A DNA stretch of 64,000 nucleotides from Mycobacterium kyorinense (GCF_001672775.1 NZ_LZKJ01000197.1:1-64000); one strand, 5' to 3'. Positions 9,701 to 18,292 are shown, counted from the first letter of the stretch. Notes: generated by a model not told the origin, from the letters alone. Translations and numbers: made by a program.

Positions 9701-10072
9701 TCAGCGCTGAATTTCGTAATGCGGGTTGTAGATCGCCTTGGTGCCGTTGTCCAACTTGCCCAGGCGGCCCCGCACTCGCAGCATGCGGCCCAAGTCGATG
9801 CCCGGAATACGGCGCTGCCCCAGCCACACCAGCGTGACGGTGTCGGTGCCGTCGAACAACTCCGCGCGAACCCCACCCGCGCAGCCCTTGGCGTTGGCTT
9901 CCACGCTGCGCAGCGTGCCCACCATCGTGACCTCTTGGCCGCGACGGCAGTCAATCGCGCGCTGTGCGCCGGTGTTGGTTGCCTCGTCGGACAACTCCTC
10001 GACGTCGCGCTGCTCGGGGTCCTCTGTCAAGCGCCGAGTGAGCCGGCGCAGTAAGCCTTCGGGCGTCGCCAT
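9701..10072 (-). CDS. OB-fold nucleic acid-binding protein (Rv2694c-like)
   Basis: This 123-residue protein has one OB-fold of the tRNA_anti/RecG type. The strands VTMVGTLRSVEAN, VRAELFDGTDTVTLVWLG and MLRVRGRLGKLDNGTKAIYN span about residues 48-120. A basic, helical N-terminus (LLRRLTRRL) precedes it. The fold predicts single-stranded nucleic acid binding, but partners are unknown. GTG 10075 and ATG 10072 are both possible starts; the ATG is used. It is divergent from the hydrolase at 10242. Confidence 0.8.
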   Translation of the reverse strand: MATPEGLLRRLTRRLTEDPEQRDVEELSDEATNTGAQRAIDCRRGQEVTMVGTLRSVEANAKGCAGGVRAELFDGTDTVTLVWLGQRRIPGIDLGRMLRVRGRLGKLDNGTKAIYNPHYEIQR

Positions 10073-10147
10073 CACCTCTTCTGATCACTTCGATCGCTTC
10101 CCGCGGGAACCAATCCGCGTATGGCGGCCGAAACCAAACCCTGCTAT

Positions 10148-10174
10148 ACCAACGGACACCGTAGACCCGTTGGT
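10148..10174. promoter_or_regulatory. Candidate operator, inverted repeat ACCAACGG-N11-CCGTTGGT
   Basis: A perfect 8-bp inverted repeat with an 11-base spacer sits in the divergent interval between the OB-fold gene and the hydrolase. Its size and position fit a dimeric regulator. No regulator is known for it. Confidence 0.35.
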
Positions 10175-10241
10175 TCCTCAACGCCACGCAGCGCCTGGGG
10201 TGTCGGATGGATACCCCGCGGATGCCAGGCAATATCAACCT

Positions 10242-10940
10242 GTGACCGTCGACTTGAGCGGTGTGCCGGCCGTCGTGCTGCCCGGCACCGGATCCGACGA
10301 CGACTACATCCGGCGGGCCTTCAGCGGCCCGTTACGTGCCGCCGGGGCGCTGATGGTGACGCCGCCCCCGGAGCCGGCTGGCCTGGTGCGGGGATACCTC
10401 GCTGCCTTGGACGACGCGGCGCGCGGCGGGCCGATCGCCGTCGGCGGTGTTTCGATCGGCGCCGCCGTGGCCGCCGCATGGGCACTGGCGCATGCCGATC
10501 GCGCAGTAGCGGTGCTGGCCGCGCTGCCCGCCTGGGCGGGTGCACCCGACGATGCGCCGGCCGCGCACGCGGCGCGGCATTCCGCGCAGCAACTCCGCCG
10601 CGAAGGCCTGGCCGCGACGACGGCGCAGATGCGTGGATCCAGCCCGCCGTGGCTAGGCGACGAGCTTGCCCGCTCCTGGCTGGGCCAGTGGCCCCAACTG
10701 CCCGACGCCATGGACGAGGCGGCGGCCTACGTCGCACCAACCTGTACAGAGCTCGCGGGTCTGGCGGCCCCCCTGGCGGTGGCGGCGGCCATCGACGACC
10801 CGATCCATCCGCTCGAGGTCGGCGAGCAATGGGCGGCCGCGGCGCCGCGAGCCGCCTTGCGCACCGTGACGCTGGAGCAGATTGGCGCCGACCCCGCTGC
10901 GCTGGGCGCCGCCTGTGTGGCGGCGCTGGGGGCCGTTTAG
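10242..10940 (+). CDS. Alpha/beta-hydrolase-like protein (Rv2695-like)
   Basis: This 232-residue product has an alpha/beta-hydrolase pattern. It starts with VVLPGTGSDDDYIRRAF, and the nucleophile elbow region GGVSIGAAVAAAWA (about residues 67-80) carries a serine in G-x-S-x-G. An IDDPIHPLEVGEQW segment follows near 185, where the acid residue would lie. The catalytic histidine is not obvious near the C-terminus, so activity is uncertain. GTG 10242 was chosen by homology start and length (M. tuberculosis about 235). The TAG stop overlaps the TAA of the convergent DUF3710 gene (shared TTAG at 10937-10940). Confidence 0.75.
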   Translation: MTVDLSGVPAVVLPGTGSDDDYIRRAFSGPLRAAGALMVTPPPEPAGLVRGYLAALDDAARGGPIAVGGVSIGAAVAAAWALAHADRAVAVLAALPAWAGAPDDAPAAHAARHSAQQLRREGLAATTAQMRGSSPPWLGDELARSWLGQWPQLPDAMDEAAAYVAPTCTELAGLAAPLAVAAAIDDPIHPLEVGEQWAAAAPRAALRTVTLEQIGADPAALGAACVAALGAV

Positions 10941-11677
10941 CCTCCGGTGCTGGTGCTGCGCAATTGCTGCATGGCTGACCCCTGGGCGCTGCGCCGGGCA
11001 GCCGGTTCCGGGTCATCTTGCTGCGCGGCCGCTTGTTGGGCGGCGGCCTCCCGCAGCTGCGCTGCCATCGGCTCGGGCAACTGAATGGCCAGCGGTGTCC
11101 GGACCGGTAGCGGCGTATCGCCGCGACGGACGACGGTGTCCGCCAACGCTTCCCGCGCTTCCTCGGTCAGCGCGTTGATGGTCTCGTGCGTACCGTTGAC
11201 CACGCAGCGGATCATCCAGCGGTAGCCGTCGACTCCGATGAACCGCACCTCGCCGGCCGCACTGCCGACCACTTCCCGGCCCCAAGGACCGTCCTGAATG
11301 CTTACTTTGGCGCCGTCTTTGCGCAGTGAATCAGCGAGCTCGGTGGCCACTTCCCGCCACAACCCGGCCGTCTTGGGCGCTGCATAGGCAGCGATGGTGA
11401 ACCGGCCGTTGACCGTCACTACCCAGACCGCGCTCGGGACGCCGGTGTCGGTGAGCTCGACTTGCAACTGACCGTCCCCGGGCATCGGGATCAGCACCGA
11501 GCCGAGATCCAGGCGGGCCACTTCGGCTGCCGCCGGATCGTCGAAATCCTCGATGTCGAACGGGCCGTCGAGTTCGACGTCAGATTCGGCTGCCGCCGTC
11601 GGCTCCGGTTTTTGCACCGGGACCGCCACCTCCGCCTCGGCCGGTTCATCGTGGGGTTTGCGTTTACCGAATGCCAT
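10937..11677 (-). CDS. DUF3710 protein (Rv2696c-like)
   Basis: This 246-residue soluble protein has a DUF3710 core between about residues 60 and 205, with conserved GPWGREV and YRWMIRCVVNGTH segments. An acidic N-terminus (residues 10-60) and a Gln/Ala-rich tail flank the core. The family neighbours dut in many actinobacteria, but its role is unknown. ATG 11677 (MAFGKRKPHDEP) is preferred over an upstream in-frame start. The hairpin element lies immediately upstream, 5 bases before the ATG. It is downstream of dut on the same strand. Confidence 0.82.
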   Translation of the reverse strand: MAFGKRKPHDEPAEAEVAVPVQKPEPTAAAESDVELDGPFDIEDFDDPAAAEVARLDLGSVLIPMPGDGQLQVELTDTGVPSAVWVVTVNGRFTIAAYAAPKTAGLWREVATELADSLRKDGAKVSIQDGPWGREVVGSAAGEVRFIGVDGYRWMIRCVVNGTHETINALTEEAREALADTVVRRGDTPLPVRTPLAIQLPEPMAAQLREAAAQQAAAQQDDPEPAARRSAQGSAMQQLRSTSTGG

Positions 11678-11682
11678 TACAA

Positions 11683-11716
11683 GCGCCGCTCTCTCCCGCA
11701 ACCGGGAGGTACCCCC
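11683..11716 (-). repeat. Hairpin element copy 3, before DUF3710 gene
   Basis: On the minus strand the element reads GGGGGTACCTCCCGGTTGCG, then GGAGAGAGCGGCGC, ending 5 bases before the ATG. It matches the copies at 8357 and 26681 in layout. A further related fragment (GGGGAGAGTGCAATG) lies just upstream of it. Confidence 0.6.
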
Positions 11717-11754
11717 ACCTCATTGCACTCTCCCCTCAGCATCCTCGCCCGTGC

Positions 11755-12219
11755 TCACAAACTCGCATGCCCGCCGGAGGAGCCGTGACCGCCGTCGCCG
11801 CGGGAGGTGCCGGCCAGGCCGGCCTCGTCGAACGACGCCACCTCCATCAGTTCGACCAACTCCACTCGTTGCACCAGCAGCTGGGCGATGCGGTCGCCGC
11901 GGTGCAGCAGAATCGGAGCCGCAGGATCGAGATTGATCAACGCGACCTTGATCTCCCCGCGATAGCCGGCGTCGATGGTCCCGGGACTATTGACGATCGA
12001 AAGTCCCGCTCGCGCAGCTAGTCCGGAACGGGGATGCACCAGCCCGACCATTCCGAACGGGATAGCCACTGCGATGCCGGTGCGCACCAAAGCGCGCTGA
12101 CCGGGTGCCAATTCGACGTCTTCGGCGCTGTAGAGGTCGACACCGGCGTCACCCTCGTGAGCGCGACTGGGCAGTGGAAGCTCCGGATCGAGGCGGACGA
12201 TCGCCAGACTGGTCGACAC
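11755..12219 (-). CDS. dut: dUTP pyrophosphatase
   Basis: Dut is a homotrimeric enzyme that hydrolyses dUTP to dUMP, keeping uracil out of DNA and feeding thymidylate synthesis. All five dUTPase motifs are present in the 154 residues: [36 protein letters not shown] and the glycine-rich [11 protein letters not shown] tail that closes over the substrate. The AGLAGTS insert before motif 5 fits the mycobacterial form. GTG 12219 gives exactly the M. tuberculosis length; the open frame extends upstream without family similarity. It is divergent from the DUF3093 gene. Confidence 0.96.
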   Translation of the reverse strand: MSTSLAIVRLDPELPLPSRAHEGDAGVDLYSAEDVELAPGQRALVRTGIAVAIPFGMVGLVHPRSGLAARAGLSIVNSPGTIDAGYRGEIKVALINLDPAAPILLHRGDRIAQLLVQRVELVELMEVASFDEAGLAGTSRGDGGHGSSGGHASL

Positions 12220-12231
12220 GGGGGCACAGAC

Positions 12232-12237
12232 TACCCT
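12232..12237 (+). promoter_or_regulatory. -10 hexamer TACCCT for leaderless DUF3093 gene
   Basis: TACCCT ends 7 bases before GTG 12245 in the 25-base divergent interval with dut, consistent with leaderless initiation. Confidence 0.5.
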
Positions 12238-12244
12238 TGACCGC

Positions 12245-12721
12245 GTGTCGGGTACGCGCGTCGCGCCGCAAAGTGTGCGGTATCGCGAACATTTATGGGT
12301 GCCATGGTGGTGGTGGCCGATGGGTTTCGCCGCGGCAGCTCTCATTGCATTGGAGGTCAACCACGGCGTGCCCACGCTGCCCGACTGGTTACCGTTTGCG
12401 GTTCTGTTCGCGGTGGCCGCCGGAGCGTTGCTGTGGCTGGGTCGAATGGAGATTCGGGTCACCGCGACCGACGACAGCGTCGAGCTGTGGGCCGGTGAGG
12501 CACATCTGCCTGTCACCGCGATCGCCCGTTCCGCGGAGATCCCGCGCTCAGCCAAGTCGGCGGCGTTAGGGCGCCAGCTCGATCCGGCCGCCTATGTCCT
12601 GCATCGCGGCTGGGTCGGCCCCATGGTGTTGGTCGTTCTCGACGACCCCGACGACCCGACGCCGTATTGGTTGGTGAGCTGCCGGCACCCGCAGCGGGTG
12701 TTGTCAGCATTGCGGAGCTGA
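12245..12721 (+). CDS. DUF3093 membrane protein (Rv2698-like)
   Basis: This 158-residue protein has two adjacent N-terminal membrane segments (about residues 20-38 and 46-63). A soluble C-terminal domain follows, containing [20 protein letters not shown] and ending in [17 protein letters not shown], as in DUF3093. The family has no assigned function. GTG 12245 is supported by a -10 box 7 bases upstream. It is divergent from dut and convergent with the DUF4193 gene. Confidence 0.83.
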   Translation: MSGTRVAPQSVRYREHLWVPWWWWPMGFAAAALIALEVNHGVPTLPDWLPFAVLFAVAAGALLWLGRMEIRVTATDDSVELWAGEAHLPVTAIARSAEIPRSAKSAALGRQLDPAAYVLHRGWVGPMVLVVLDDPDDPTPYWLVSCRHPQRVLSALRS

Positions 12722-12731
12722 CCCAACCCGC

Positions 12732-13034
12732 TCAGGCCGCGCAGTCGGTACAGATCATCACGCCGTTCTTCTCGCTGGCCAGCCGACTGCGGTGTTGCAC
12801 CAGAAAGCAGCTCGAGCAGGTGAACTCGTCAGCTTGCTTGGGAACAACCCGAACTGACAGCTCTTCGCCGGACAAGTCGGCGCCAGGCAGTTCGAACGAC
12901 TCAGCGGACTCGGATTCATCAACGTCAACCACAGCCGACGCCGCTTCGTTGCGCCGCGCTTTGAGCTCCTCTAACGAATCCTCGGAAACGTCATCCGTCT
13001 CGGTGCGCCGTGGGGCGTCATAGTCGGTAGCCAT
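12732..13034 (-). CDS. DUF4193 zinc-ribbon-like protein (Rv2699c-like)
   Basis: This 100-residue protein has a highly acidic N-terminal half and a C-terminal four-cysteine motif (CSSC near residue 73, CTDC near 96), probably a zinc ribbon. It matches the DUF4193 family conserved across actinobacteria. AAAGG lies a few bases before the ATG. A perfect CRP-type palindrome sits 104 bases upstream in the interval shared with cei, so cAMP/CRP control is plausible. The function is unknown. Confidence 0.87.
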   Translation of the reverse strand: MATDYDAPRRTETDDVSEDSLEELKARRNEAASAVVDVDESESAESFELPGADLSGEELSVRVVPKQADEFTCSSCFLVQHRSRLASEKNGVMICTDCAA

Positions 13035-13137
13035 CGGCCTTTCCCCTCGCTCCCCTCATAAACCCTGCAAGCAACGCTTTGTACCAGCGTCGAACGCATC
13101 CGCCAAACGATTCGTGCCCGTAACCCGGTCTGTTCAA

Positions 13138-13155
13138 GTGTGATTTACGTCACAC
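13138..13155. promoter_or_regulatory. CRP-type palindrome TGTGA-N6-TCACA
   Basis: GTGTGATTTACGTCACAC is a perfect 18-bp palindrome apart from its centre and has the CRP/FNR core TGTGA-N6-TCACA at 13139-13154. It lies between the divergent DUF4193 gene and cei. Mycobacterial CRP (Rv3676) uses the same core. Confidence 0.75.
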
Positions 13156-13197
13156 ACCTATCTTGACCGCGCTATCTCGTTCTAAACATCACATTGC

Positions 13198-13321
13198 GAT
13201 CGCCGCTCGCCTCGACGGCGGCGACCCACCGCGCCCGGCTACGCCGCGCTTGTGATCGCCGCTAGCCTCGACGGCGGCGACCCACCGCGCCCGGCTACGC
13301 CGCGCTTGTGATCGCCGCTAG
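13198..13321 (+). repeat. 56-bp tandem repeat, 2.2 copies
   Basis: Copies at 13198-13253 and 13254-13309 differ by one base (CTCGCC versus CTAGCC). A third, 12-base partial copy begins at 13310 and runs into the cei promoter. Each unit starts GATCGCCGCT and ends CGCCGCGCTTGT. Confidence 0.95.
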
Positions 13322-13324
13322 AGT
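13319..13324 (+). promoter_or_regulatory. -10 hexamer TAGAGT for cei
   Basis: TAGAGT ends 6 bases before GTG 13331. Its first bases belong to the partial third copy of the 56-bp repeat; the second copy carries TAGCCT at the matching place. Confidence 0.5.
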
Positions 13325-13330
13325 GCTCCC

Positions 13331-13981
13331 GTGGTCGCGCAAATCACCCAAGGCACCGCGTTCGACAAACATGGTCGCCCCTTTCGCCGCCGCAACATCC
13401 GGCCCGCTATGTTCCTGCTGGCTTTTCTGGTGGTGGCAACCGGCTTCATCTGGACCATTGCGCTGACCCGTCCATCCGACGTCCATGAGGTCGCGATCTG
13501 CAATCCCCCACCGCAGCAGACCGATCCGGCGCAACCGCGGCTGGGTGAGCCGGTCCCGTACAGCACAATGATCAACGTCACCCCGGCCAAATTGGCCGAT
13601 ACCAAGATTCGGGTGCTCAACGCCAGCGGGCGCGGCGGTCAGGCCGGCGACGTGGCGGGCGCGCTACGCGACCTGGGCTTCGCCCAGCCGACCGCCGCCA
13701 ACGACCCGATCTATGCCAACACCCGACTGGCCTGCCAGGGCCAGATCCGCTTCGGCGAGGTCGGCCAGGCTGCGGCGGCCGCCCTGTGGGTGGTAGCGCC
13801 ATGCACCGAGTTGTTCCGCGACGACCGCGCCGACGACTCTGTCGATCTGGCATTGGGCACCGACTTCACCGCCTTGGCCCACAGCGATGACATCGAAGCG
13901 GTGCTCGCCGGTTTACGGCCAGGGCCCGGTGAACCGCCAGATCCCGCGCTGCTGTCGAAGATCCACGCCAACAGCTGCTGA
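13331..13981 (+). CDS. cei: Envelope integrity protein Cei (LytR C-terminal-like domain)
   Basis: This 216-residue protein has a short basic cytoplasmic start, one membrane anchor (about residues 26-46) and an extracytoplasmic LytR_C-type domain. That domain starts at TKIRVLNASGRGGQAGDVAGA (about 89) and runs to the end. Cysteines at 57, 134 and 156 could form disulfides outside the cell. In M. tuberculosis the orthologue (Rv2700) is required for cell envelope integrity. GTG 13331 has a leaderless-type -10 box. It is convergent with suhB. Confidence 0.87.
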   Translation: MVAQITQGTAFDKHGRPFRRRNIRPAMFLLAFLVVATGFIWTIALTRPSDVHEVAICNPPPQQTDPAQPRLGEPVPYSTMINVTPAKLADTKIRVLNASGRGGQAGDVAGALRDLGFAQPTAANDPIYANTRLACQGQIRFGEVGQAAAAALWVVAPCTELFRDDRADDSVDLALGTDFTALAHSDDIEAVLAGLRPGPGEPPDPALLSKIHANSC

Positions 13982-13990
13982 TCGCAGATC

Positions 13991-14866
13991 TCAGTCTTGG
14001 ATCGGCGCCAGGCCACCGAATCGGTCGAGCGCAGCGAGCAATTCGTCCGCGACCCCCGGCGCGGCCGCCATCACCAGCCCGGCGCTGCCGGCTGACGCGC
14101 CCGGTTCCGGCAGCAGCACCCGGGCGCCGGCCTCGGCGGCGATCAACGCTCCGGCCGCGCAATCCCACACGTGGAGCCCATGCTCGTAGTAAGCGTCCAA
14201 CCGGCCCGCCGCGACCATGCACAAATCCAATGCGGCAGAACCGATGCGGCGCACATCGCGCACCACCGGCAGCATCCGGTCCACCAGCGCAGCCTGGGCT
14301 GTGCGGCGCCGCCTGGAATAGCCAAACCCGGTGCCCAGCAGCGCCATCGACAAATCGTCGACGGCAGTGCACCGCAGCCGACGGGTGCCCTGCCGGTCGG
14401 TCAGGTGCGCCCCGAGCCCGATGCCGGCCGAATACACCTGAGCACCGACGACGTCGGCGACCGCGCCGGCGACCGACACGCCGTCGACCTGCGCGGCCAC
14501 CGAGACCGCGTAGGCCGGGATGCCGTAGACGAAGTTCACCGTGCCGTCGATCGGATCCAGTACCCAGGTGACCGTGTCGGCACAGCTGGGGGCCGGGTCG
14601 GCCGGCCCGCCGCCTTCCTCACCGAGAATGGGATCGCCGGATCGCAGCTGCGACAGTCGATCACGCAGCAATCGCTCGGTTTCGGTGTCAACGACGGTCA
14701 CTGGGTCCGTCGGGGTGGACTTGGTCTGCACCGCTTCGCCGGCCGAGGCATTCGCGTCGGCGCCGAACACTTCCGCACGACGACGGCGCACGAACTCGGC
14801 CGCTTCGACAGCCAGTGCTTCGGCCACCGAACGCAGCTGAGCAGGGCTGTTGTCAGGTGTCGTCAC
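13991..14866 (-). CDS. suhB: Inositol-1-monophosphatase SuhB
   Basis: This 291-residue enzyme is of the magnesium-dependent inositol monophosphatase family, which supplies inositol for phosphatidylinositol and its mannosides. Metal-binding motifs are in order: GEEGG (about residue 79), WVLDPIDGTVNFVYG (about 99-113) and GLHVWDCAAGALIAAEAGA (about 215-233). The length matches Rv2701c. The start is GTG 14866. It is divergent from ppgK. Inositol-phosphate preference over related sugar phosphates is inferred from orthology. Confidence 0.93.
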   Translation of the reverse strand: MTTPDNSPAQLRSVAEALAVEAAEFVRRRRAEVFGADANASAGEAVQTKSTPTDPVTVVDTETERLLRDRLSQLRSGDPILGEEGGGPADPAPSCADTVTWVLDPIDGTVNFVYGIPAYAVSVAAQVDGVSVAGAVADVVGAQVYSAGIGLGAHLTDRQGTRRLRCTAVDDLSMALLGTGFGYSRRRRTAQAALVDRMLPVVRDVRRIGSAALDLCMVAAGRLDAYYEHGLHVWDCAAGALIAAEAGARVLLPEPGASAGSAGLVMAAAPGVADELLAALDRFGGLAPIQD

Positions 14867-14922
14867 CGCTCTATCGCATCACAATCGTCGCTGGCCCACC
14901 CCCGCGGCAGGGTCATCCCCAT

Positions 14923-14928
14923 TAGGGT
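14923..14928 (+). promoter_or_regulatory. Candidate -10 hexamer TAGGGT for ppgK
   Basis: TAGGGT lies 34 bases before the ppgK start, leaving a short leader that carries the strong GAGGAG ribosome site. Confidence 0.35.
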
Positions 14929-14962
14929 GTGGGCGACAGCCACGTCCCGCCGAGGAGATCCG

Positions 14963-15772
14963 ATGACCAATAGCGACTCGACCACGGCTTCGTCTGCAAC
15001 CGATGGGACCGGCGCTACGCCGCAGCGGCGCGGCTTCGGCGTCGATGTGGGCGGCAGCGGGATCAAGGGCGGGATCGTCGATCTGGACACCGGCGAGCTC
15101 ATCGGCGACCGGTTCAAGCTGCCCACACCACAGCCGGCCACCCCGTCGGCCGTCGCGAAGACTATCGCCGCCGTGGTCAACGAATTCGGCTGGTCGGGCC
15201 CGCTGGGGGTGACCTATCCCGGTGTCGTCACCGAGGGCGTCGTGCAGACCGCGGCGAATGTGGACAAGGCGTGGATCGGGACCAACGCACGCGACGTGAT
15301 CGCCGGCGAGTTGGACGGCCAGGAAATCGTCGTCCTCAACGACGCAGATGCGGCCGGGCTGGCCGAGGAGCGATACGGCGCGGGCAAGGACAAAACCGGC
15401 GTGGTGGTGCTGCTCACATTCGGCACCGGAATCGGGTCGGCGGTCATCCACAACGGGATATTGCTGCCCAACACCGAATTCGGCCACCTGGAGGTCGGGG
15501 GCAAAGAAGCCGAACACCGCGCCGCATCGTCGGTACGGGACAAACACGGCTGGAGCTATAAGAAATGGGCGAAACAGGTGACGAAAGTACTGGTCGCTTT
15601 CGAGAACGCTTTCTGGCCGGATTTGTTCATCGCCGGCGGCGGAATCAGCCGCAAAGCTGACAAATGGGTGCCATTACTCGAGAACCGGACACCCGTCGTT
15701 GCCGCCGCCCTGCAGAACACAGCGGGAATCGTCGGCGCGGCGATGGCGGCGACCAGCGACGTCACCCACTGA
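14963..15772 (+). CDS. ppgK: Polyphosphate glucokinase
   Basis: PpgK phosphorylates glucose using polyphosphate or ATP. The 269-residue protein is a ROK-family kinase. The phosphate-1 motif FGVDVGGSGIKGGIVDLDTG is near residues 24-43, the catalytic aspartate lies in LNDADAAGLAEERYG (about 128-142), and phosphate-2 is LTFGTGIGSAVI (about 154). GAGGAG sits 6 bases before ATG 14963; an upstream open frame antisense to suhB is not family-like. It lies 190 bases upstream of sigA on the same strand. Confidence 0.95.
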   Translation: MTNSDSTTASSATDGTGATPQRRGFGVDVGGSGIKGGIVDLDTGELIGDRFKLPTPQPATPSAVAKTIAAVVNEFGWSGPLGVTYPGVVTEGVVQTAANVDKAWIGTNARDVIAGELDGQEIVVLNDADAAGLAEERYGAGKDKTGVVVLLTFGTGIGSAVIHNGILLPNTEFGHLEVGGKEAEHRAASSVRDKHGWSYKKWAKQVTKVLVAFENAFWPDLFIAGGGISRKADKWVPLLENRTPVVAAALQNTAGIVGAAMAATSDVTH

Positions 15773-15962
15773 ATTGCGCGCTCCGGGCGGTGTGGCCGCA
15801 CTCGGTCGTTACACTGGTCACCGGCAGCCGCCCAACCCATAGCGGCGAGCATCCAAGCTGATATCAAGACCGACATCCGACATAGCCGACACTTTCGGTA
15901 ACGCACGCCCAGGAGCACCGAAGGCTCGGCTTGACGGACTGAGTCCTACCGAAGGGGTTTAC

Positions 15963-17552
15963 GTGGCAGCGACCAAGGCAAGCCCGGCCACCGACGAGCC
16001 GGTTAAGCGCTCCGCTACCAAGTCCCCCGCCAAAGCCGGGACGAAGCGACCCGCGGCCAAATCCGCAAACGGCGCCGCCCCCGCCAAACGGGCCACCAAG
16101 ACAACAACTCGCGCCAGCAAGGCGCCGGCCAAAGCCGCCAAAGCGGGCGCGGCCAACGGGGCTGACACGGCCAAGAAGAGCCGCACTGCGGCCAAAAGCG
16201 CCGCTGCCAAGGCCTCGCCGGCGGGTGGCCGCGCGAAGAAGACGACGTCACCCAAGGACGCCCCAAAGGATCGCGACGTCGTTACCGACGACGCGGTCGA
16301 TGAAGACCTCGACACCGAGCCCGAACTCGACGGGGAGCCGGGTGAGGATCTCGAGATCGACGCCGCCGACCTGAACCTCGACGACCTCGAGGAGGACGTG
16401 TCGTCCGACGGCGACGAAGAAGACAGTGACGACGACGACGCCGAACTCGAGCAAGCCGAAACCGACGACGCGCCGGCCGCCTCGGCCAAGAAGGCACCCG
16501 CTGACAGCTCCACCGACGACGACGAGGAAATTGCTGAGCCCAGCGAAAAGGACAAGGCCTCAGGCGATTTCGTCTGGGATGAGGACGAGTCCGAGGCGTT
16601 GCGTCAGGCGCGCAAGGATGCCGAGCTCACCGCGTCGGCGGACTCGGTACGCGCATACCTCAAACAGATCGGCAAAGTAGCGCTGCTCAACGCCGAAGAA
16701 GAGGTGGAGCTTGCCAAGCGAATTGAGGCCGGGCTCTACGCGACTCAGCTGATGAGCGAGTTGGCCGAACGCGGCGAGAAACTGCCTGCGGCCCAGCGAC
16801 GTGACATGGCATGGATCTGCCGGGACGGCGACCGAGCGAAAAACCATCTGCTGGAAGCTAATCTGCGTCTGGTGGTGTCGCTGGCCAAGCGTTACACCGG
16901 TCGGGGCATGGCTTTTCTCGACTTGATCCAGGAAGGCAACCTGGGTCTGATCCGCGCGGTCGAAAAGTTCGACTACACCAAGGGTTACAAGTTCTCCACT
17001 TACGCGACGTGGTGGATCCGGCAGGCGATCACCCGCGCGATGGCCGACCAGGCGCGCACCATCCGCATCCCGGTCCACATGGTCGAGGTGATCAACAAGC
17101 TGGGCCGCATCCAGCGTGAGCTGCTGCAGGACCTGGGCCGTGAGCCCAGCCCGGAGGAGCTCGCCAAGGAAATGGACATCACGCCGGAGAAGGTGCTGGA
17201 GATCCAGCAGTACGCTCGCGAGCCGATCTCACTGGACCAGACGATCGGCGACGAGGGCGACAGTCAACTCGGCGACTTCATCGAGGACAGCGAAGCGGTC
17301 GTCGCCGTCGACGCGGTGTCGTTCACTTTGCTGCAGGATCAGCTGCAGTCGGTATTGGAGACGTTGTCGGAGCGCGAGGCCGGCGTGGTGCGGCTGCGCT
17401 TCGGGCTCACCGACGGCCAGCCGCGGACCCTCGACGAAATCGGACAGGTCTACGGGGTCACCCGGGAGCGCATCCGCCAGATCGAATCCAAGACGATGTC
17501 GAAGTTGCGCCACCCCAGCCGGTCTCAAGTTCTGCGCGACTACCTCGACTGA
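15963..17552 (+). CDS. sigA: Primary RNA polymerase sigma factor SigA
   Basis: SigA directs RNA polymerase to housekeeping promoters. The 529-residue length is one more than in M. tuberculosis. Residues 1-215 are a Lys/Ala-rich then strongly acidic low-complexity arm, normal for mycobacterial SigA. Region 1.2 begins at [20 protein letters not shown] (about 228). Region 2 includes [19 protein letters not shown] and [13 protein letters not shown] (about 320-360). Region 4 has the helix-turn-helix [20 protein letters not shown] (about 490-509). GTG 15963 is preceded by GAAGGGG. The 190-base upstream interval should contain its promoter. Confidence 0.98.
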   Translation: MAATKASPATDEPVKRSATKSPAKAGTKRPAAKSANGAAPAKRATKTTTRASKAPAKAAKAGAANGADTAKKSRTAAKSAAAKASPAGGRAKKTTSPKDAPKDRDVVTDDAVDEDLDTEPELDGEPGEDLEIDAADLNLDDLEEDVSSDGDEEDSDDDDAELEQAETDDAPAASAKKAPADSSTDDDEEIAEPSEKDKASGDFVWDEDESEALRQARKDAELTASADSVRAYLKQIGKVALLNAEEEVELAKRIEAGLYATQLMSELAERGEKLPAAQRRDMAWICRDGDRAKNHLLEANLRLVVSLAKRYTGRGMAFLDLIQEGNLGLIRAVEKFDYTKGYKFSTYATWWIRQAITRAMADQARTIRIPVHMVEVINKLGRIQRELLQDLGREPSPEELAKEMDITPEKVLEIQQYAREPISLDQTIGDEGDSQLGDFIEDSEAVVAVDAVSFTLLQDQLQSVLETLSEREAGVVRLRFGLTDGQPRTLDEIGQVYGVTRERIRQIESKTMSKLRHPSRSQVLRDYLD

Positions 17553-17601
17553 GCACGCCCGACGATCCGGGCCGCAAGCCAAGCGGCGGACGCCAAAGCG
17601 C

Positions 17602-17961
17602 TTACGCGGACTCCGGAGCCGCCGGGAAGGTGCCGTCGGGGCCAGGACGATAGTCGGTGACATTGAACACAGCACCGACCGGAAGTGATCCGTACAGATG
17701 CGGGAACAGCATCGACTCGGGGTCCGTTGCTACTCCCGGTTCCCAAAGCACCGGTGCATCCAACCGGGCCGGATCGATGTGCAGCAGTACCAGGTCGACG
17801 CGTCCACTGAAGAGACGGTTGGCCGGTAGATGTACCTGGCCAGGTGTCGACAGATGGATGAAACCGGAGCCGTCGGGCCGGTGCAGGCCACCGCGAGTCT
17901 GGGCAGCAGACCACTGGTCGGCTGAACAGAGGTGGACCAGCACCGCGGGATCGGGGTTCAC
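17602..17961 (-). CDS. DUF952-family protein
   Basis: This 119-residue product resembles DUF952 proteins. It starts LVHLCSADQW, continues GFIHLSTPGQVHLPANRLFSG (about residues 37-57), then LVLLHIDPARL and FPHLYGSLPVGAVFNVTDY. The conserved FIHLS and FPHLYG elements are clear. The family's function is unknown. GTG 17961 was chosen because homology begins there; an in-frame TTG at 17985 and a longer open extension exist without recognisable similarity. It is convergent with sigA, from which it is separated by 49 bases. Confidence 0.75.
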   Translation of the reverse strand: MNPDPAVLVHLCSADQWSAAQTRGGLHRPDGSGFIHLSTPGQVHLPANRLFSGRVDLVLLHIDPARLDAPVLWEPGVATDPESMLFPHLYGSLPVGAVFNVTDYRPGPDGTFPAAPESA

Positions 17962-18097
17962 ACGACCACCCTGCCCGAGGTGCAACTCGGTGTAACCGGC
18001 AGGGCGTGAGAAACGACACAGCGGGTAACCACTCGGGGAAGAAGGCCAAACGCCCCGACATCTGAGACAGTGGAGATAGGCCAGAAACGGAGTAGCC

Positions 18098-18292
18098 ATG
18101 AACGCGACACTGACCAGTCCGGAGTTGACTAGGGCTGATCGCTGCGACCGGTGCGGTGCGGCCGCCCGGGTGCGCGCCACGCTGCCCTCTGGCGCCGAAC
18201 TACTGTTCTGCCAGCATCACGCGAATGAGCACGAAGCGAAGTTGGTCGAGTTGGCCGCGGTGCTGCACGTTAGCGCCCCTCTGGAGTCTTGA
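18098..18292 (+). CDS. Small zinc-binding protein (DUF7455-like)
   Basis: This 64-residue protein has the motif CDRC (residues 16-19), then FCQHHANEH (about 37-45), a Cys2-Cys-His arrangement typical of the small actinobacterial DUF7455 group found near sigA. ACGGAG lies 6 bases before ATG 18098. It is divergent from the DUF952 gene and on the same strand as the YihY gene. No function is known. It is short but has a good ribosome site and family-like composition. Confidence 0.75.
   Translation: MNATLTSPELTRADRCDRCGAAARVRATLPSGAELLFCQHHANEHEAKLVELAAVLHVSAPLES

Noticed and set aside
16000-16600. Low-complexity Lys/Ala and Asp/Glu repeats in sigA as a tandem repeat or frameshift
   Set aside because: This composition is normal for the N-terminal arm of mycobacterial SigA, and the reading frame is intact.
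17962-18180. N-terminal extension of the DUF952 gene with CLRC motif
   Set aside because: It lacks family similarity, overlaps the divergent zinc-protein gene and its promoter, and makes the protein far longer than the family.
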